The position numbers and the translations under genes were made by a program. Of a stretch of 14,438 nucleotides of DNA, positions 6,654-14,246 are shown in pieces. The notes beneath the pieces are model-generated. The model saw nothing but the letters and a program-made list of their open reading frames with translations. It made no database searches and had not been told where the DNA came from. The stretch's first letter is position 1. Each line of letters starts with the position of its first letter. Origin of the DNA: B33-G16 sp046498285 (GTDB lineage: Bacteria > Desulfobacterota > DSM-4660 > Desulfatiglandales > B25-G16). The stretch is taken from positions 1 through 14,438 of the forward strand of contig JAWOBA010000105.1 in assembly GCA_046498285.1 (NCBI GenBank). The letters are read 5' to 3'.

Positions 6654-7093
6654 TAGGGTCTTGATATGTACTTGAGTGCTATAGCAATGGCCTGTTCTGG
6701 CGTTTCAACGTAATCAATCCCATCAATATTGGGCCAGGTATTAAGCCCTATCACCGGCTTGCCGATCTTGAGGGCCAAGCCTATTTCCGATAACGTTCCA
6801 TAACCCCCTGCAATCGCTATCACCACATCTGAAGCCCTGACTACCAATAAATTCCTTCCTTCACCGAGACCAGTTGCAATAGTCACAGTAATAAAAGGAT
6901 TGGCTAAATCCTTCTCTTTTCCTGGCAGTATTCCTACGGTCACACCACCCGATTGATAACACCCTTTTGCTGCCCCTTCCATAATACCCCCAAGACCTCC
7001 ACAGAAAAGAATCCAGTCATTTTTTCCGATAAGATGACCTAATTCACTTGCCTGACGATAAATCTCTGAAGAACACCGGCTAGCACCAATCAC
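6653..7093 (-). CDS. LOG-like family protein (TIGR00725 type), N-terminus affected by a frameshift
   Basis: The product (146 residues from a GTG) belongs to the Rossmann-like LOG/lysine decarboxylase-like group, closest in style to TIGR00725 ('DprA/Smf-related family 1'). Visible motifs are GGLGGIMEGAAKG (32-44), GILPGKEKD (54-62) and AGGYGTLSE (95-103), the equivalent of the PGGxGTxxE nucleotide-binding motif of LOG cytokinin-activating phosphoribohydrolases. Function in this subfamily is not established. The GTG start lacks a ribosome site and removes the usual first strand (IGVIGAS). Upstream codons of this frame read KILRYTKTHIG up to a TGA at 7129-7127, while an ATG at 7130 opens in the neighbouring frame and stops after four codons. 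One base fewer in the A5 run after that ATG would restore MKILRYTKTHIGVIGAS. The gene is therefore frameshifted, mis-sequenced, or starts late. Confidence 0.8.
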   Translation of the reverse strand: MIGASRCSSEIYRQASELGHLIGKNDWILFCGGLGGIMEGAAKGCYQSGGVTVGILPGKEKDLANPFITVTIATGLGEGRNLLVVRASDVVIAIAGGYGTLSEIGLALKIGKPVIGLNTWPNIDGIDYVETPEQAIAIALKYISRP

Positions 7094-7139
7094 ACCAATG
7101 TGAGTTTTTGTGTACCTAAGAATTTTTCATAAAAAAGTA

Positions 7140-7168
7140 TTGACAAAAACAATCATATAACCAATCAT
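7140..7168 (+). promoter_or_regulatory. Candidate promoter of the M23 peptidase gene
   Basis: TTGACA (7140-7145) is a perfect -35; AATCAT (7163-7168) at 17 bases is a 4/6 -10. Transcription would start near 7175, about 45 bases before the ATG at 7220. The element sits just upstream of the start of the divergent LOG-like gene, so the two promoters probably share this short region. Confidence 0.4.
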
Positions 7169-7219
7169 GTGCCAATTTGAAATACAGCTTCATTAACAGA
7201 TTAGGGTTAAATAGAGGAA

Positions 7220-8605
7220 ATGAAAAAGTCAAGAAATAAAAGATCACGGTTGATCATTGCCCTTTTACCGATTGCTATTATTCTTATCATTTTTGTCTGG
7301 TTCTTGATGACTATCTTTGAAGGTCAAAAACCACTAGCTGGATTAACTCCTTTATCAGATTATCTAAGTGAAAGTACTACATTTACTTTAAGGATTTCTG
7401 ACGCAAAAATGGGACTACGGGATGTAAAGGCGATCATAAAACAGGATGGCACTGACATTCCCATTATTAAAAAAAACTTCCCTTATAAAGGATTATTTAA
7501 TAAACAAGGGGTCCATGCATTTAATGAAACATTTACCATAAATCCAAAACAATTAAATTTGGTGCAGGGAGATGTAAATCTTATCATTGAAATCCACGAT
7601 TTTTCTAAAAGGAGAGGCGGCGACGGGAACCTCACCATACTTGAACATAAAATGACAGTGGACACAATTCCACCATCAATCACCGCTATCAGTAGAAGCC
7701 ATAACGTGAATATGGGGGGTTCGGGTCTCATCATCTACAGGGTCTCAACCGACACTCAAGAGAGCGGTGTATTAATCAATGATATCCTTTTTCCAGGTGT
7801 ACCAGCTACAAACGATTCTCAAAATGGAGTATATCTCTGTTATTTTGCATTCCCCTGCAATGAAAAAAAAGATACGAGGTTGAATCTCTGGGGTAAAGAT
7901 ATGGCTGATAATGAAATAAAAAAGAGCTTTCACTATCATATCAGGCAAAAACGGTTTCCTAAGGATACGATGAGGATATCAGACCGACTCTTAGATACGA
8001 TAATTTCCTCTTTTTCCCCGGATCTATTTAAGCCAGGCGACAGCAATATTGAAAAATTTTTATTTATAAATAAGACCTTGAGAGAAAAAAACGCTGCTTT
8101 TTTAAGAGAACTTTGCCAATCACCAAGTAAGGAAAAATTGTGGGATGGACCATGGCTTAGAATGGAAAAAGCCGCTACAATGGCCACATTTGGTGATCAA
8201 AGAACCTACTATTATAAAGATAAGGTGGTCGACAGGCAGCTGCATCTGGGTGTTGATCTGGCATCACTGGCTCGATCTCCTGTCCAGGCTGCTAATACCG
8301 GTAAGGTTGTATTTGCCCAGGATCTTGACATCTACGGCCTCACGATAATTATTGATCATGGCCAGGGACTTTTTACCCTGTATGGTCACTTAAGTAGCAT
8401 GAATGTAGCTGTGAATCAAGACATCAGCAAGGGAGACATTATCGGCGTTACCGGTACAACAGGTCTGGCGATGGGTGATCATCTACATTTTGGTTTTTTG
8501 GTTCATGGCGTGCCTGTCAACCCGATAGAGTGGTGGGATTCCCACTGGATAAAAGACAACATATATAAAAAACTGAGCATACTAAAAGAACCTGGTGAAC
8601 AATAA
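7220..8605 (+). CDS. Membrane-anchored M23 (LytM) family metallopeptidase
   Basis: The 461-residue protein probably cuts or remodels peptidoglycan cross-links in the periplasm. It has a basic N-terminus (MKKSRNKRSR) and one membrane helix (about 11-32), then roughly 270 residues of beta-rich sequence resembling Ig-like modules (for example VDTIPPSITAIS, 147-158). The C-terminal M23 domain runs from about 325 to 440. The zinc-site residues are all present: H342 and D346 in HLGVD, H390 in YGHLSS and H421/H423 in HLHFG. An active enzyme is therefore expected, unlike degenerate LytM activators. The neighbouring motif GQGLFTLYGHLSSM (381-394) is standard. The ATG has GAGG only 2 bases upstream, a short spacing, but the membrane anchor supports this start. 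The gene is divergent from the LOG-like gene. Confidence 0.88.
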   Translation: MKKSRNKRSRLIIALLPIAIILIIFVWFLMTIFEGQKPLAGLTPLSDYLSESTTFTLRISDAKMGLRDVKAIIKQDGTDIPIIKKNFPYKGLFNKQGVHAFNETFTINPKQLNLVQGDVNLIIEIHDFSKRRGGDGNLTILEHKMTVDTIPPSITAISRSHNVNMGGSGLIIYRVSTDTQESGVLINDILFPGVPATNDSQNGVYLCYFAFPCNEKKDTRLNLWGKDMADNEIKKSFHYHIRQKRFPKDTMRISDRLLDTIISSFSPDLFKPGDSNIEKFLFINKTLREKNAAFLRELCQSPSKEKLWDGPWLRMEKAATMATFGDQRTYYYKDKVVDRQLHLGVDLASLARSPVQAANTGKVVFAQDLDIYGLTIIIDHGQGLFTLYGHLSSMNVAVNQDISKGDIIGVTGTTGLAMGDHLHFGFLVHGVPVNPIEWWDSHWIKDNIYKKLSILKEPGEQ

Positions 8606-8671
8606 AGCCCTGGTAAAGGTTCAACGATTAGTCACATTCAGTTTTCTTACTTTCACTACCTGTTGATTGCT

Positions 8672-8699
8672 AAGCCACGAAGACTTGTTGGCTTTTATT
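8672..8699 (+). terminator. Possible terminator after the M23 gene
   Basis: AAGCCA (8672-8677) and TGGCTT (8689-8694) form a 6-bp stem with an 11-base loop, followed by TTATT. It lies 66 bases after the M23 stop and directly before the start of the next small gene, so it could terminate the M23 transcript or occlude translation of the small gene. The stem is short and the U-run interrupted. Confidence 0.3.
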
Positions 8700-8703
8700 G
8701 GAC

Positions 8704-8946
8704 ATGAAAATTGATTCACGTTTAAAGGTTATTTGTGTTACATGCTATTCTGGATATAAGGCGAATGAGCGGCCGATTCATTTTATACTTCGAGGACGAA
8801 AATTACTGGTAACAGAAATTATCGATCAATGGTATGGAATAAATGATAGCTATTTCAAGGTATTAGCCAATGATCACAAGGTATATCTTATTAAATACAA
8901 TCACGATGAGGATCTCTGGACATTGGAAAAAATAGAAGGTTTATGA
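8704..8946 (+). CDS. Small hypothetical protein of unknown function
   Basis: This 80-residue protein (82 if the TTG at 8698 is used) is predicted to be cytoplasmic and beta-rich: it has no signal peptide and no membrane helix. Striking conserved-looking features are CVTCYSGYKANERPIHFILRGRKLLVTEIIDQWYG, covering residues 11-45 from the ATG, and later YFKVLANDHKVYLIKY and DEDLWTLEKI. The pattern 'RP..F...GR...V..I.D.W......YFKV......Y.L......W.L' resembles short uncharacterised families such as DUF6504, recalled from memory only. No clear ribosome site precedes it. The frame ends GGT TTA TGA, overlapping the convergent uvrB stop by 6 bases. The protein-like composition and regular strand pattern support a real gene. 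I cannot assign a function. Confidence 0.65.
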   Translation: MKIDSRLKVICVTCYSGYKANERPIHFILRGRKLLVTEIIDQWYGINDSYFKVLANDHKVYLIKYNHDEDLWTLEKIEGL

Positions 8947-10956
8947 AGCCAATGGATTTTTTTGAGTTAGTTCCTTTTTTTCCAAAGAGAATATCCGATC
9001 CCGTAAGCGAGCTGCTTTCTCAAAATCTAACCTTTTGGCTGCATCCAACATTTCCTTTTTTATTGATTTAATAACCTTGGCTAAATTATCACCAGAAATA
9101 AATTCCTCCTCTGGTTCTGAGACCCGAGGGATAGTAGCATAATCTGCTTCATAAACAGAGCTCAGAATATCGGGGATATCTTTCTTAATAGATTCTGGGG
9201 TGATACCGTGGACTTCATTGTATCTTTTCTGCAAATACCGCCTTCTGTTTGTCTCATCAATTGCCATTTTCATAGAGGGTGTGACCTCATCAGCATAAAA
9301 AATAACGGTGCCATCCACATTTCTGGCAGCTCTCCCACAGGTCTGAATAAGAGATCTCTCAGACCGCAGGAAACCCTCTTTATCTGCATCTAAAATAGCT
9401 ACCATCGAGACCTCAGGTAGATCCAATCCTTCCCGCAAAAGATTAATTCCTATAAGAACATCAAAAGTTCCGATTCTCAAATCCCTGATGATCTCTGTTC
9501 TTTCAATGGTAGTTATGTCCGAATGGAGATACCTGGCTTTGATACCCAACTCAGTATAATATTCCGTGAGATCCTCTGCCATGCGTTTGGTAAGAGTAGT
9601 AACCAAAACACGCTGGCCATTCTGGACTACTTGCCTGATAGCAATTAAAAGATCATCCACCTGGTTATGTGCTGGCCTGAGTAAAATCTTCGGATCTATA
9701 AGACCAGTAGGTCGAATAATCTGTTCAATTACATGGGTGACCTTATTTAATTCATAAGGACCGGGTGTGGCAGAAACATAGATTACCTGGCTAACCCGAG
9801 CCTCAAATTCCTCAAATTTTAATGGTCTATTATCAAGAGCTGAGGGAAGACGGAAACCAAATTCAACTAATGTCTCTTTTCTTGATCTATCACCCCTGTA
9901 CATACCCATGAGTTGGGGGATAGTAATATGGCTCTCATCCAAGATAATAAGAGCATTTTCAGGGAAATAGTCAATCAGAGTTGGGGGTGGGTCGCCAGAC
10001 CTTCGGCCGCTTAAAAAACGTGAATAATTCTCTATCCCGTGACAATATCCCATCTCCTGAATCATCTCCAAATCATAGAGTGTTCGTTCCTCGATCCTTT
10101 GAGCCTCTATCCATTTCTCTTTTCTCTTAAAGTATTCAATTCTCTCGACTAATTCTTCTTTGATATTCCTGATAGCCTCTTTTCTTCTCGCTAATGTAGT
10201 CACATAATGACTGGCAGGATAGATAGACACACGGCTGAGCCCTTGTATAACATGACCGGTCAGAGGATCAATTTGTTGAATATCTTCCACATAATCCCCT
10301 AAAAATGTTAGCCGGATACAAAAATAATCCTCATATGCAGGATAGATATCCACTACATCTCCTCTGACCCTAAAAGAGGAGCGATGGAAATCAATATCAC
10401 TTCTTTCATAGTGGATTTCCACTAATTTTTTTAGGACATCTTCTCTTCCTATTAAATCACCTTTTTCCACATACAGGAGCATGCCATGATAGGCCTCAGG
10501 GGAACCAAGCCCGTAAATACAGGATACACTGGCAACAATAAGAACATCATCTCTGTCAAGAAGAGATTTAGTTGCCGAATGCCTCATCTTATCTATTTGC
10601 TCATTGATGGAGGCATCTTTCTGTATATAGGTATCCGTTTGGGGAACATATGCTTCAGGTTGATAATAATCATAATAACTTACAAAATACTCAATTGCAT
10701 TATGTGGGAAAAGATTTTTGAATTCTCCATAAAGCTGGGCGGCCAGGGTTTTATTAGGGGCAATAACAAGGGTTGGTTTTTGAACTCTCTCCACGACATT
10801 GGCTACGGAAAATGTCTTTCCAGAGCCAGTTATGCCAAGCAATACCAGATGCCTGAGTCCTTGTCCTATCTCTTTGCAAAGGGCATCAATAGCATGCTGT
10901 TGATCACCTTGCGGTTCAAACGGAGAGACAAGCTGGAAAGGTGAAGATTGTTGCAC
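8941..10956 (-). CDS. uvrB: UvrABC system protein B (excision nuclease helicase subunit)
   Basis: UvrB verifies damage and loads UvrC in nucleotide excision repair. At 671 residues it is of normal length and complete: Walker A GITGSGKT (41-48), the DNA-clamping beta-hairpin YYDYYQPEAYVP (94-105), Walker B/DESH box IILDESH (337-343), helicase motifs VSATPGPYE (394-402), SERSLIQTCGRAARN (532-546) and a C-terminal UVR domain (about 622-660) that contacts UvrC. Translation starts at a GTG whose G is also the last base of the cysS TAG stop (TAGTG), with AGAGGAA just upstream, so it should be translationally coupled to cysS. The 3' end overlaps the small gene at 8704-8946 by 6 bases on the opposite strand. 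It is the last gene of the four-gene cluster; uvrA and uvrC are not in the window. Confidence 0.98.
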   Translation of the reverse strand: MQQSSPFQLVSPFEPQGDQQHAIDALCKEIGQGLRHLVLLGITGSGKTFSVANVVERVQKPTLVIAPNKTLAAQLYGEFKNLFPHNAIEYFVSYYDYYQPEAYVPQTDTYIQKDASINEQIDKMRHSATKSLLDRDDVLIVASVSCIYGLGSPEAYHGMLLYVEKGDLIGREDVLKKLVEIHYERSDIDFHRSSFRVRGDVVDIYPAYEDYFCIRLTFLGDYVEDIQQIDPLTGHVIQGLSRVSIYPASHYVTTLARRKEAIRNIKEELVERIEYFKRKEKWIEAQRIEERTLYDLEMIQEMGYCHGIENYSRFLSGRRSGDPPPTLIDYFPENALIILDESHITIPQLMGMYRGDRSRKETLVEFGFRLPSALDNRPLKFEEFEARVSQVIYVSATPGPYELNKVTHVIEQIIRPTGLIDPKILLRPAHNQVDDLLIAIRQVVQNGQRVLVTTLTKRMAEDLTEYYTELGIKARYLHSDITTIERTEIIRDLRIGTFDVLIGINLLREGLDLPEVSMVAILDADKEGFLRSERSLIQTCGRAARNVDGTVIFYADEVTPSMKMAIDETNRRRYLQKRYNEVHGITPESIKKDIPDILSSVYEADYATIPRVSEPEEEFISGDNLAKVIKSIKKEMLDAAKRLDFEKAARLRDRIFSLEKKELTQKNPLAS

Positions 10957-12407
10957 TATTCCTCTATCCTCAATCGCCAGCTAGTGCCTCTTGGTCCATC
11001 TTCAAGAATAATTCCTTTTCTGGATAGTTCCTCTCTAATAGCATCAGCTCTCATCCAGTCTTTTACCTTTCTTGCTTCCCGCCTCTCCTTGATCATCTTC
11101 TCAATTTGCTCAGTTTCAATATTCGGAGAACTTTTTTTTATCTCTTGAAAAAACTGAGCCGGCTTCTCTTCAAGCAGGCCCAATATCTTACTACAGGCAA
11201 GAAGTTCTGCCCTTTCTTTCACTAACCGGGATTTACTATCTGTTTTTGGTGCTGGTGAATCGATTATCCTGTTTATATCACGTACTTTATCAAAAAGTAA
11301 TCCTAACCCTGCTGCAGTATTAAGATCATCGTCCATAACAGCAATAAAGTGATCCTTGAAACTATTGTCACCTACGTGGGATAAAAATACATTGTGTGTA
11401 TCATCATTATAAGTCCCAACTATCTCCTCTACCCTTTGAAGGGTTCGGTAGATTCTGATGAGCCCTGATCTGGTTTCCATTATAGCAGACCGAGAAAAAT
11501 CTAATGGGCTCCTGTATTGTTTGGAAAGCAAAAAAAGCCGTAATTCTTGGGGATGATATAGATTAAGTGCATCTCGTATGGTAATAAAATTTCCCAGAGA
11601 TTTAGACATTTTTTCCGATTCCACAGTCAAAAAGCCATTGTGTACCCAGTAATTTGCAAAAACGACCCCATTGGCTGCCATTGCCTGGGCCCTCTCGTTT
11701 TCATGGTGTGGAAATATAAGATCCCTTCCGCCACCATGAATATCAAAATTAGCCCCTAAATATTTGCAGCTCATGGCGGAGCACTCTATATGCCAGCCTG
11801 GTCTTCCATCCCCCCAGGGACTCTTCCATCTGGGCTCCCCCGGCTTTGAGCCCTTCCAAAGAACAAAATCCATAGGATGTTTTTTGTGCTCATCAACTGC
11901 AATGCGGGAGCCAGCAACCATGTCTTCTAATTGTCGGCCCGAAAGTTGTCCGTAACTATCAAATTTGTCAACAGAAAAATAGACAGTGCTATCAACTACG
12001 TAGGCGAATCCTTTTTTAATCAGCGTTTTTACCATCGCAATAATATCATCAATATGCTCTGTAGCTCTGGGTTCCATATCTGCATCAAGAACACCCAACT
12101 TATACATGTCTTGATAAAAGGCGTCTATATACCGCTGTGCCAGAGTAGCTATATCCTCACCTGTCTTGTTTGCCCGTTCAATGATTTTATCATCGACATC
12201 GGTAAAATTTCTGACATACGTAACCTTAAATCCCCTGGCGCGCAGGTATCTAACCAAGACATCAAATACAATTGCTGAACGAGCATGCCCGATATGACAT
12301 AGATCATAGACCGTGACGCCACAGACATAGATACCAACCTCATCACGCCTTATTGGTTTAAAGATCTCCTTTTTCCGGTTTGCTGAATTATATAATGTGA
12401 AAGGCAT
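10956..12407 (-). CDS. cysS: Cysteinyl-tRNA synthetase
   Basis: This class I synthetase charges tRNA-Cys. The 483-residue protein is complete, with HIGH motif CHIGHA (37-42) and KMSKS (266-270). The four zinc-site residues that read cysteine are present: C29, C209, H234 and E238. The anticodon-binding C-terminal domain includes WMRADAIREELSRKGIILED (451-470) and the end GTSWRL, as in other bacterial CysS. AGAGGAA lies 7 bases before the ATG. It starts 18 bases after ispF and ends by sharing one base with the uvrB start, so all are very likely co-transcribed. Nothing suggests a truncated or duplicated paralogue such as MshC. Confidence 0.98.
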   Translation of the reverse strand: MPFTLYNSANRKKEIFKPIRRDEVGIYVCGVTVYDLCHIGHARSAIVFDVLVRYLRARGFKVTYVRNFTDVDDKIIERANKTGEDIATLAQRYIDAFYQDMYKLGVLDADMEPRATEHIDDIIAMVKTLIKKGFAYVVDSTVYFSVDKFDSYGQLSGRQLEDMVAGSRIAVDEHKKHPMDFVLWKGSKPGEPRWKSPWGDGRPGWHIECSAMSCKYLGANFDIHGGGRDLIFPHHENERAQAMAANGVVFANYWVHNGFLTVESEKMSKSLGNFITIRDALNLYHPQELRLFLLSKQYRSPLDFSRSAIMETRSGLIRIYRTLQRVEEIVGTYNDDTHNVFLSHVGDNSFKDHFIAVMDDDLNTAAGLGLLFDKVRDINRIIDSPAPKTDSKSRLVKERAELLACSKILGLLEEKPAQFFQEIKKSSPNIETEQIEKMIKERREARKVKDWMRADAIREELSRKGIILEDGPRGTSWRLRIEE

Positions 12408-12425
12408 GGAATATTCCTCTATTTA

Positions 12426-12902
12426 TCATATGCATTTTAGCGTCACGACCGCATAGGCTGCTAACCCTTCCTCTCTGCCACAAAAACCAAGTCCCTCGGT
12501 AGTAGTAGCTTTTACATTTACCGCTTGAGGGTCAACATTCAAAATATCCGATAAACGTATTTTTATATCATTCAGGTATTCAGTTAATTTCGGTTTTTGT
12601 GCAACAATCGTGGTGTCGAGGTTATTGACAATGAATTTTTCTCTATGAGCAAGGTCGACAACATGTTTTAGAAGGAGAAGGCTATTAACTCCCTTGTAGG
12701 CAGGATCAGAATCCGGAAAATGCTGACCGATATCACCTTTTCCAAGGGCTCCAAGGATGGAATCAATAACGGCATGCGTCAAAACATCGGCATCTGAATA
12801 TCCTAAAAGACCTTTTCTGTATGGAATGGTAACACCACCTAAAATGAAAGCCCTTCCTTCACCCAGTTCATGAACATCGTATCCAAATCCAACCCTGAAC
12901 AT
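12426..12902 (-). CDS. ispF: 2-C-methyl-D-erythritol 2,4-cyclodiphosphate synthase
   Basis: IspF makes the cyclodiphosphate intermediate of the MEP isoprenoid pathway. The 158-residue size is standard. Metal ligands are visible in GFGYDVHEL (6-13: D9 and H11) and H43 in SDADVLTHAVID (36-47). The family motifs GDIGQHFPDSDPAYKG (56-71) and TTTEGLGFCGREEGLAAYA (133-151) are intact. There is no IspD fusion, and ispD, often adjacent, is not in the window. The ribosome site (AAGAAG directly before ATG) is poor, which may point to coupling with the upstream gene, whose stop lies 22 bases away. Confidence 0.97.
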   Translation of the reverse strand: MFRVGFGYDVHELGEGRAFILGGVTIPYRKGLLGYSDADVLTHAVIDSILGALGKGDIGQHFPDSDPAYKGVNSLLLLKHVVDLAHREKFIVNNLDTTIVAQKPKLTEYLNDIKIRLSDILNVDPQAVNVKATTTEGLGFCGREEGLAAYAVVTLKCI

Positions 12903-12924
12903 CTTCTTATGCCATTTTCATTAA

Positions 12925-13881
12925 TTACAAAATTTTTTTATTCTCTAACCTTTCAATCAAGGCTGCTGCAAGCAGAGGAAACATAATCTCATTGTGCCCG
13001 GTGAGAGAAAACCCCTCACCACCTTCCAGTGTGGGTCTCTTAACTACATTCATCATAGGCCTATAATGCTTTATGAAGTCCATATCCACAGTCGTGAATG
13101 TTTTAGCATTGAAACCAAGATTTCTGACAAGAGTAAGTGACTTCAAAAATACTTCAGGCAAAATAACTGCTGAACCAAGATTGATATATACACCACCGTC
13201 GAGGTGTGAGACCAAGGAGGCAAAAATTCGAAAGTCAAGATGTGAAGTCTTTCCTATTGCGGATCCATCTACACTCGGATGAAAATGTATAATATCGGTA
13301 CCTATAGCTACATGAACGGTAGAGGGAATATTCATTCGCACAGCTCCAGCTAACAAGCTAAAATTGCTGTAAGGAAATGATGCCTTCAAAATTTTACTCC
13401 CAATTGAATATCCTAATCCGATCCCTTTTTTTGCTCCTTCTCTTATTGCATTATTAAGAAATGCTCCTGTCTCTTCAGCCATGCCAAATGAACCATCAGA
13501 GATTTCATTGTCTACATCCTCTGATGTAGCACCAACCATTGCCACCTCCAAATCATGTATAATGCCAGCTCCGTTCATGGCGATGCCACTAATTATCCCT
13601 CTTTCCATCAAATCCAAAATTATTGGGCTTAGCCCAACTTTAATAGGATGAGCCCCCATCGCCAGTATAATAGTTTTTTTCTCTTTTACTGCTATTGTAA
13701 GCCTACCAACCAATTTTCTAAGATCATTTCCTGCTAAAATATTTGGCAGACTTTCAAGCCAAAGATCCATGGTATTTCCAGCTTTCCAGCTCGATCCGAA
13801 ATCCCTCACGGAAACCTTGCTGTGCCTTTTTTTGAGTGGATAAGTTTTTACATCTTTTAGTGATATAGGTCTAAATTTCAT
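12925..13881 (-). CDS. Conserved protein with deoxyhypusine-synthase-like fold, function unknown
   Basis: I do not recognise a characterised function. The 318-residue protein resembles deoxyhypusine synthase (DHS) in layout. A Rossmann-like segment KKTIILAMGAHPIKVGLSPIILDL (68-91) precedes NGAGIIHDLE (103-112), comparable to the DHS TAGGVEEDLI region. VHVAIGTDIIHFHP (189-202) sits where DHS has its bound-substrate strand. GGVYINLGSAVILPEVF (229-245) parallels the DHS GGGVVKHHI segment, and FPLLAAALIE (301-310) parallels the DHS C-terminal FPLLVAETF. The DHS catalytic lysine motif (DEAVSWGKI-like) and the GSDSGA loop are not present, so true hypusine formation, which is not expected in bacteria lacking eIF5A, is unlikely. 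GAGGT lies 5 bases before the ATG. It is the first gene of the cluster with ispF, cysS and uvrB. An NAD-dependent or ligand-binding role is possible but unproven. Confidence 0.7.
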   Translation of the reverse strand: MKFRPISLKDVKTYPLKKRHSKVSVRDFGSSWKAGNTMDLWLESLPNILAGNDLRKLVGRLTIAVKEKKTIILAMGAHPIKVGLSPIILDLMERGIISGIAMNGAGIIHDLEVAMVGATSEDVDNEISDGSFGMAEETGAFLNNAIREGAKKGIGLGYSIGSKILKASFPYSNFSLLAGAVRMNIPSTVHVAIGTDIIHFHPSVDGSAIGKTSHLDFRIFASLVSHLDGGVYINLGSAVILPEVFLKSLTLVRNLGFNAKTFTTVDMDFIKHYRPMMNVVKRPTLEGGEGFSLTGHNEIMFPLLAAALIERLENKKIL

Positions 13882-13927
13882 GAGTACCTCAAGTGAACGA
13901 AAGCCCGCACTGTCTGTCTTGTGTTAA

Positions 13928-14038
13928 CTTCCCTGGAATATGGATTGTCCTTAAAAGTTTTCAGAGTAAGGTTCCAGAAGCTGAGCCCGTGGAGCTCAGG
14001 CTTAGAAATCAGGTTTGGGTCAGTGCCCTGGGCCAGGG
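13928..14038 (-). ncRNA. Cluster of inverted repeats: possible structured 5' leader
   Basis: Three adjacent potential stems lie 47-157 bases upstream of the DHS-like gene. CTTCCCTGGAA (13928-13938) pairs with TTCCAGAAG (13972-13980) with a 2-base bulge. CTGAGC (13981-13986) pairs with GCTCAG (13994-13999), extendable with an AAGC/GCTT step. CCCTGG-g-CCAGGG (14026-14038) is a 13-base palindrome. Together they look like a structured RNA leader or a regulatory site. I do not recognise a known riboswitch or T-box, and no tRNA fold is evident. Confidence 0.3.
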
Positions 14039-14042
14039 TTAA

Positions 14043-14071
14043 AATATACAAAGTTATAATGTCCTAGTCAT
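14043..14071 (-). promoter_or_regulatory. Candidate promoter of the DHS-like/ispF/cysS/uvrB cluster
   Basis: On the minus strand, ATGACT (14071-14066, 4/6) and TATATT (14048-14043, 5/6) are 17 bases apart. Transcription from about 14036 would give a leader of about 155 bases containing the stem cluster. A weaker alternative nearer the gene uses CATATT near 13940. The choice cannot be settled from sequence. Confidence 0.3.
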
Positions 14072-14246
14072 CCATCTTGGTTATAAAATTACTAAATTCT
14101 TACCTGTTACATTACATATTTCAGAGGTATTTTGTTACCTATAAAAGCACCAAATCTGGCTATTTAGTACCCGAACCAAAGCAAAGCAAACCTCACATTT
14201 CTCCATACGGTCGAGATGGAAAAAAGCTTTTTTATTCAGCCACTAT
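14072..14246. other. Non-coding stretch before the palindromic element
   Basis: I see no real gene. A 68-codon plus-strand frame (14077-14283) runs into the palindromic element and shows no family resemblance or ribosome site. The stretch contains the 14-base palindrome AAAAAAGCTTTTTT (14220-14233), which may be a chance A/T symmetry or a weak bidirectional terminator. Confidence 0.4.

Noticed and set aside
10486..10944. 152-codon plus-strand frame
   Set aside because: It lies entirely antisense to the conserved helicase-coding part of uvrB and has no independent support.
13970..14040. Possible tRNA or T-box in front of the cysS cluster
   Set aside because: The stems do not form a cloverleaf, there is no CCA-proximal or T-loop sequence, and no T-box bulge sequence was found.
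14220..14233. AAAAAAGCTTTTTT palindrome as a terminator
   Set aside because: The stem has no loop of usable size and only A/T pairs beyond the central GC; no gene ends nearby.
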